A stretch of 64,000 nt of DNA from the NCBI RefSeq assembly GCF_900141755.1, contig NZ_LT670844.1:2728001-2792000 (forward strand), in the 5' to 3' direction. The translations under genes and the position numbers were made by a program. Every line of letters starts with the position of its first letter. Position 1 is the first letter of the stretch. The notes below the pieces were generated by a model. The model worked only from the letters and a program-made list of their open reading frames with translations, did not search any database and had not been told where the DNA came from. Positions 59,969 to 64,000 of this stretch are shown here, in pieces. Origin of the DNA: Bradyrhizobium lablabi (GTDB lineage Bacteria > Pseudomonadota > Alphaproteobacteria > Rhizobiales > Xanthobacteraceae).

Positions 59969-60619
59969 TTGCTTTTACGCGACAATGTCTACGAAAACCT
60001 CCGTTCTGATATTCTAACCTGCCGCCTGGCGCCAGGTGATGATATGCGCGAACAGGAGCTTGCCGAGCGCTATGCGGTGAGCCGCCAGCCGGTGCGCGAG
60101 GCGCTGTTGCGGCTCGAGCGCGAACATCTCGTCACCGTGCAACCGCGCCAGGGTTATCGCGTCAATCCGATCTCGCTTGCCGACGCGCGCGATTTGCTGC
60201 GGTTCCGTTTCGCGCTGGAGCCGGCCTGCGTCGCGGAGGCGATCGAGAATGCCGCCGATGATGTCCTCAAGGCGCTGGATGAATTCCGGCGCTTCGCCGG
60301 CAACCATGAGGATTTCATCGCCTATAACCGCGCCTTTCATTCGGCGCTCGCGCATGCCTCGGGCAACCGCCGCATGGCGGCAGCACTGTGCGACCTGATC
60401 GGACAGGCCGATCGTCTGGTGCGGGTCAGCGTCGCCAATGTCAGGGATCACAATCCGGCGCAGCTCGTGGCCGAGCATGTCGCCCTGATCGAGGCGATGC
60501 AGCGCCGCGACGGGCGAAGCGCCGCGCGCATCATCAAGGCCCATATCAGCCAGACCGAAAAACGCGTGCTGCCGGCGCTCAAGCGCAACGCCGTCATCGT
60601 CGAAGGAAGGGATCGATGA
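59969..60619 (+). CDS. GntR-family transcriptional regulator (FCD subfamily)
   Basis: 216 residues from a TTG (59969) with GCGGGA upstream. Winged HTH (EQELAERYAVSRQPVREALLRLEREHLVT) at about 26-56, FCD domain to about 205 (RAFHSALAHASGNRRMAALC-like helix, and AEHVALIEAMQRRD near the end) with metal-binding His and Asp residues. It overlaps the aldehyde dehydrogenase by ATGA, so it is translated with it, and probably senses a related acid or alcohol. Confidence 0.87.
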   Translation: MLLRDNVYENLRSDILTCRLAPGDDMREQELAERYAVSRQPVREALLRLEREHLVTVQPRQGYRVNPISLADARDLLRFRFALEPACVAEAIENAADDVLKALDEFRRFAGNHEDFIAYNRAFHSALAHASGNRRMAAALCDLIGQADRLVRVSVANVRDHNPAQLVAEHVALIEAMQRRDGRSAARIIKAHISQTEKRVLPALKRNAVIVEGRDR

Positions 60620-62145
60620 ATATTTCCGCCAAACCAAAAACAATCGACGTGGAAATTCACGGCAATTTCGTCGACGGCCGCGAGATCGAGGCAGGCGCGG
60701 GCGAGATGCTGGACGTCCGCAATCCCGCAACCGGCGACGTGATCGCGCGGATTCCGAATTCGACCGCTGATGACGTCGATCGCGCGATGAAAAGCGCGCG
60801 TGCCGCGTTCGAAGGCCGCCCCTGGGGTGGCATGGACATTCGCGCCCGCGCCCGGCTGGTCAACCGGCTGGCGGACGCGTTCGAGGCCAATCTGGAGCAG
60901 CTTTATCGATTGGAGACACTTAACAACGGCCGGCCGCTGAACGAGACCCGCGCGCAGCTGTCGCGGCTGCCGGACTTCTTTCGTTATTTTGCCGGCCTCG
61001 CGCTGGCGCGCCGCGACGCGGTGATCCCGGTCGAGGGCTCGTACCTGAACTACACCTTGCGCACGCCGATCGGCATCGTCGCCAATTGCACGCCGTTCAA
61101 TCATCCGCTGATGATCCTGTGCAAGTCGCTGGCCGCGGTGCTGGCGAGCGGATGCGTCACGGTGGTAAAGCCGTCGGAATATACGCCGCTGACGACCCTG
61201 AAACTGGCGCAGATTTTTAGCGAGGCGGGATTGCCGCCCGGCGTGTTCAATATCGTGCTCGGCCTCGGCCAATCGACCGGCAAAATGCTAGCCGAACACG
61301 GCGACATCAACAAGCTGGTGCTGACCGGCGGCACCGAAGCCGGCCGCATCGCCGGCTCTGCGGCTGCAAAAGTGTTCGCGCACCAGACGCTCGAGCTCGG
61401 CGGCAAGACTCCCGTCATGGTGTTCGATGATTTCGACATCGATCAGGCCGTCAATTATGCGGCGTTCGGCGCCTTCATCGGCGCCGGACAGACCTGCGTC
61501 TGCGCCTCGCGCCATCTGGTGCAGGCCGGGGTCTACGATGAGTTCGTCGAGAAGCTGAGGACGAAAACGAAAAATATCCGGATCGGCGATCCCTTCGATC
61601 CCGCGACCCAGCTCGGGCCGGTGATCTCGGCGCGGCAGCGCGATCGCGTGCTGTCTTACGCAAAATTCGGCCATGAGGACGGCGCGCGGCTGGTCACCGG
61701 CGGCGTCGCCGCAAAGGTGCCGGGCCATGAGAACGGCTATTTTGTCGAGCCGACGGTGTTTGCGGATGTGAAGTCCGACATGCGCATCTTCCAGGAAGAA
61801 GTTTTTGGACCGTTCACCTCGGTGACACCGTTCAAGGACGAAGAGGAGGCCTTGCGACTGGCCAACGATTCACCGTTCGGGCTGGCGGCCGCGATCCGCA
61901 CCCGCGACATCGGCCGCGCCCATCGCGTCGCAGCACACGTCAAGGCCGGCATCGTCTGGATCAACGATCATCACCGTCTTGATCCAGCCTCGCCCTGGGG
62001 CGGCATCGATGATAGCGGCATCGGGCGCGAGTTCGGCACCGAAAGTTTCAACGACCACTTCAATACCAAGAGCGTGATGGTCGCCACTGGCGACCAGCCG
62101 TTCGACTGGTACCGCGACACGGCGGCGCAACGGCGATTGAACTAG
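60616..62145 (+). CDS. Aldehyde dehydrogenase
   Basis: 509 residues with catalytic Cys294 in GAGQTCVCASR, general base Glu260 in LELGGKTP, Lys185 in VVKPSE and Asn157 in VANCTPFNHP. It oxidises an aldehyde to a carboxylate with NAD(P)+. The N-terminus (NPATGDVIARIPNST) is typical of betaine/vanillin-like subgroups, but the substrate cannot be determined. Overlaps the GntR gene; an MFS transporter follows 78 bp downstream. Confidence 0.9.
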   Translation: MNISAKPKTIDVEIHGNFVDGREIEAGAGEMLDVRNPATGDVIARIPNSTADDVDRAMKSARAAFEGRPWGGMDIRARARLVNRLADAFEANLEQLYRLETLNNGRPLNETRAQLSRLPDFFRYFAGLALARRDAVIPVEGSYLNYTLRTPIGIVANCTPFNHPLMILCKSLAAVLASGCVTVVKPSEYTPLTTLKLAQIFSEAGLPPGVFNIVLGLGQSTGKMLAEHGDINKLVLTGGTEAGRIAGSAAAKVFAHQTLELGGKTPVMVFDDFDIDQAVNYAAFGAFIGAGQTCVCASRHLVQAGVYDEFVEKLRTKTKNIRIGDPFDPATQLGPVISARQRDRVLSYAKFGHEDGARLVTGGVAAKVPGHENGYFVEPTVFADVKSDMRIFQEEVFGPFTSVTPFKDEEEALRLANDSPFGLAAAIRTRDIGRAHRVAAHVKAGIVWINDHHRLDPASPWGGIDDSGIGREFGTESFNDHFNTKSVMVATGDQPFDWYRDTAAQRRLN

Positions 62146-62223
62146 CTTACAACAAGCGACTGCATCAGGTCCTCCAAGAAAGACCGGCAGCATTACCGAA
62201 TAAGGGACAGGGGAGAAACGCAC

Positions 62224-63591
62224 ATGGTCACATCAGTCAATAGCGGCAGCCGCCTCGACCGGCTTCCGATCGGCCCATTCCATCGCCGCATCATGCTGCT
62301 GATCGGGATCGGCATGTTCTTCGACGGGTTTGACATCTATCTCGCCGGCACCGTGCTCGGCGTGACCTTGAAGAGCGGATTTTCCACGCTGCCGCAAAAC
62401 GCCGTGTTTATTTCGGCGACCTTTGTCGGGATGATGCTGGGCTCGTTCGGCACCGGGTTCCTCGGCGACCGCTATGGGCGGCGGTTCACCTACCAGTTTA
62501 ATCTTTTGCTGTTCGGGCTGGCCTCGCTCGCGGCGGCGTTGGCGCCGAACATGATGGTCCTGATCGCCTGCCGTTTTGTGATGGGCGTGGGCTTAGGTGC
62601 CGAGAACGTCGTCGGCTATGCCACCATGACCGAATTCGTGCCGGCGCGCTCGCGCGGCAAATGGCTCGGTTTTACCACCGTCTGCGTCGTCACGGGATTG
62701 CCGATCTCGCTGTTGGTGGCATCCCTGATCGTGCCGGAATTCGGCTGGCGCGCGATGTTCGTGCTCGGCGGCATCGGCGCGCTGATCGTCTGGTATCTGC
62801 GTAAAGCACTCCCCGAATCGCCGCGCTGGCTCGAGGCGGTCGGCCGCACCGAGGAGGCCGAAGCGCTGATGCGCGCGATCGAGCGCGAGGCGGCGCAGGG
62901 CAAGCCGCTGCCGGCGCCGGCGGCGACAGCCACCGTCGCGGCGTCCGCCGACGTCGCGACGCTGTTCGCGCCACCTTTATTGTCGCGCATGATCGTAGGT
63001 TCAGTGTGCCTGATCACCATCAACACGTTGTTGTATGGCTTCGTCACCTGGCTGCCGGTGTTCTTCATCAAGCAGGGGCTCTCGATCGCGACCTCGTTCG
63101 GCTATTCGCTGCTGATGGCGCTAGGCGCGCCGGTCGGCTCCGCGATCGGCGCGCTGACCGCGGATCGTTGGGGCCGCAAGCCGACCATCATCGCCGCCTC
63201 GCTGATCTCGGTCGTGCTCGGCATCATCTATCCGATGATCTCTGATCCGGTGCTGCTGCCGGCCGTCGGCTTTGCCCTGACGGTGCCGATCTATGTGCTG
63301 GTGGCGCTGTTGTTCGGGATCTACATCCCCGAACTGTTCCCGACCGAGGTGCGCTTGCGCGCCTCCGGCATCGTCAACACGCTCGGCCGCGGCGCCACCA
63401 TCGTGACCCCGTTCCTGGTGGTGATGCTGTTCGAAGCCCGCGGCGTCGCAGGCGTGATGGCGCTGATGGTCGGATTGTTGGTGGTGCAGGTGATCACCGT
63501 CTGGGCGCTCGGCATCGAACCGCGGCACCGCAGTTTGGAGGAGTTGAAGGGGGAGGAGACGGCCGCACCGGTGCTGAAGGAGGCGTCGTAA
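62224..63591 (+). CDS. MFS transporter (aromatic-acid/H+ symporter or related)
   Basis: 455 residues with 12 membrane helices. RDRYGRRFTYQFN-like loop 2-3 motif (GTGFLGDRYGRRFTYQFNLL), FDGFDIYLAGTVLG in helix 1, and LTADRWGRKPTIIAA repeated in the second half. The FDGFDIY motif is typical of the AAHS family (aromatic acid/sugar acid uptake). GGGGAGA precedes the ATG. Probably imports the precursor of the substrate of the adjacent dehydrogenase. Confidence 0.87.
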   Translation: MVTSVNSGSRLDRLPIGPFHRRIMLLIGIGMFFDGFDIYLAGTVLGVTLKSGFSTLPQNAVFISATFVGMMLGSFGTGFLGDRYGRRFTYQFNLLLFGLASLAAALAPNMMVLIACRFVMGVGLGAENVVGYATMTEFVPARSRGKWLGFTTVCVVTGLPISLLVASLIVPEFGWRAMFVLGGIGALIVWYLRKALPESPRWLEAVGRTEEAEALMRAIEREAAQGKPLPAPAATATVAASADVATLFAPPLLSRMIVGSVCLITINTLLYGFVTWLPVFFIKQGLSIATSFGYSLLMALGAPVGSAIGALTADRWGRKPTIIAASLISVVLGIIYPMISDPVLLPAVGFALTVPIYVLVALLFGIYIPELFPTEVRLRASGIVNTLGRGATIVTPFLVVMLFEARGVAGVMALMVGLLVVQVITVWALGIEPRHRSLEELKGEETAAPVLKEAS

Positions 63592-63603
63592 AGACTGTCC
63601 CTT

Positions 63604-63722
63604 CGTCATTGCGAGGAGCAAAGCGACGAAGCAATCCAGCTTTCTTTTCGCGGCACGATGGATTGCTTCGCGGAGCCTGTCATCGGGCGCGCGTTCGCGC
63701 GACCCGTTGGCTCGCAATGACG
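63604..63722. repeat. Composite palindromic repeat, family C copy 2
   Basis: Ends CGTCATTG (63604-63611) and CAATGACG (63715-63722), internal GACGAAGCAATCCA / TGGATTGCTTCG stem, and the module ATCGGGCGCGCGTTCGCGCG with GACCCGTTGGCTCG. Confidence 0.78.
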
Positions 63723-63726
63723 GGAA

Positions 63727-64000
63727 TCACGCGTTCTTCAGCGCCACCCGGAACTCGGCCTCGGTCTTGGCCTTCACCTCGTCGAGCGTGACGCCGTCGG
63801 CGAGTTCGATCAGGGCCATGCCGTCCTTGCCGTGCTTGTCGATGGTGAAGACGGCCAAATCAGTCACCACCATGTCGACCACCCGCTCGCCGGTCAGCGG
63901 CAGATTGCACGTCTTCAACAACTTTGGGCCGTCCTTGGCGGAATGCTCCATCACCACCACGACGCGTTTGACGCCGGCGACGAGATCCATCGCGCCGCCC
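63727..64000 (-). CDS. CoA-transferase beta subunit, C-terminal part (runs off right edge)
   Basis: The frame stays open to the window edge on the minus strand (91 codons visible). MDLVAGVKRVVVVMEHSAKD, GERVVDMVVTDLAVFTID and the C-terminal helix match the end of 3-oxoacid CoA-transferase subunit B (ScoB/PcaJ). Succinyl-CoA or acetoacetyl-CoA transfer in ketone body or aromatic catabolism is the likely role; which of the two cannot be told. Confidence 0.9.
   Translation of the reverse strand, partial: GGAMDLVAGVKRVVVVMEHSAKDGPKLLKTCNLPLTGERVVDMVVTDLAVFTIDKHGKDGMALIELADGVTLDEVKAKTEAEFRVALKNA

Overview
The window looks like chromosomal DNA of a Bradyrhizobium-type alphaproteobacterium (Rhizobiales, Nitrobacteraceae). 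The evidence is high G+C with strong GC3 bias (many long antisense frames), two phasins, a histidine tRNA with A73 and no G-1, Bradyrhizobium-type secreted proteins, a SigF/NrsF ECF pair, and abundant intergenic composite palindromes. The assignment is from gene content only; no database search was possible.

Layout. 0-12 kb: FMN-dependent alpha-hydroxy-acid oxidase; an ArsR repressor followed by four tandem SRPBCC/AHSA1 proteins; acyl-CoA synthetase; secreted type B carboxylesterase; OYE-family reductase; GatB/YqeY protein; alpha/beta hydrolase. 12-24.6 kb is housekeeping: carA, cupin, Dps, methyltransferase, an atypical Cys-type tRNA, carB preceded by a terminator-like hairpin, greA, two DoxX proteins, Lrp regulator, trxB and LysR. 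24.6-31.4 kb: a gene-free stretch with two strong terminators (possible small RNAs), a DHDPS-family aldolase, a copper ATPase divergent from CsoR across a shared dyad, two tiny paralogous membrane proteins and an orphan ParA. 31.58-33.25 kb is a degenerate 1.7 kb island at the 3' end of tRNA-His, bounded by 21-bp direct repeats. 33.6-40 kb: two phasins, a large PAS histidine kinase whose ATP-lid glycines are missing, and tungstate transporter genes tupA and tupB facing each other.

40.8-54 kb is the most coherent accessory block, a metal-handling cluster: MerR regulator and CDF exporter around a MerR-type operator, a DUF318-type permease, DUF2182 and DUF1326 proteins, a small secreted protein, ECF sigma factor sigF with its NrsF-type anti-sigma factor, a Cus-type RND pump (cusA, cusB), an internally deleted TolC-family protein, a YtkA-like protein and a Cys/Met-rich secreted protein. 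Three promoters of the form GTAACC-N16-CGAA, the motif reported for SigF/NrsF systems, lie upstream of sigF-nrsF, the 93-residue secreted protein and cusBA. This predicts a local autoregulated regulon in which a sigma factor drives metal efflux. The copy upstream of cusB is a duplicated promoter cassette inserted next to a second TolC 3' end, so the operon was rebuilt by recombination.

54-58.8 kb holds small proteins (NTF2-like, DUF1330, Crp/Fnr, zinc-ribbon, VOC) mixed with debris: a CoA-ligase C-terminus, IS21-like terminal repeats and a 45-bp tandem repeat. 59-64 kb is a catabolic locus: an alpha/beta hydrolase lacking its catalytic serine, a GntR regulator overlapping an aldehyde dehydrogenase, an MFS transporter and the end of a CoA-transferase beta subunit.

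Two autoregulators (arsR and csoR) have promoters placed so that the start codon is at or within a base of the predicted transcription start, implying leaderless mRNAs with the operator inside the promoter.
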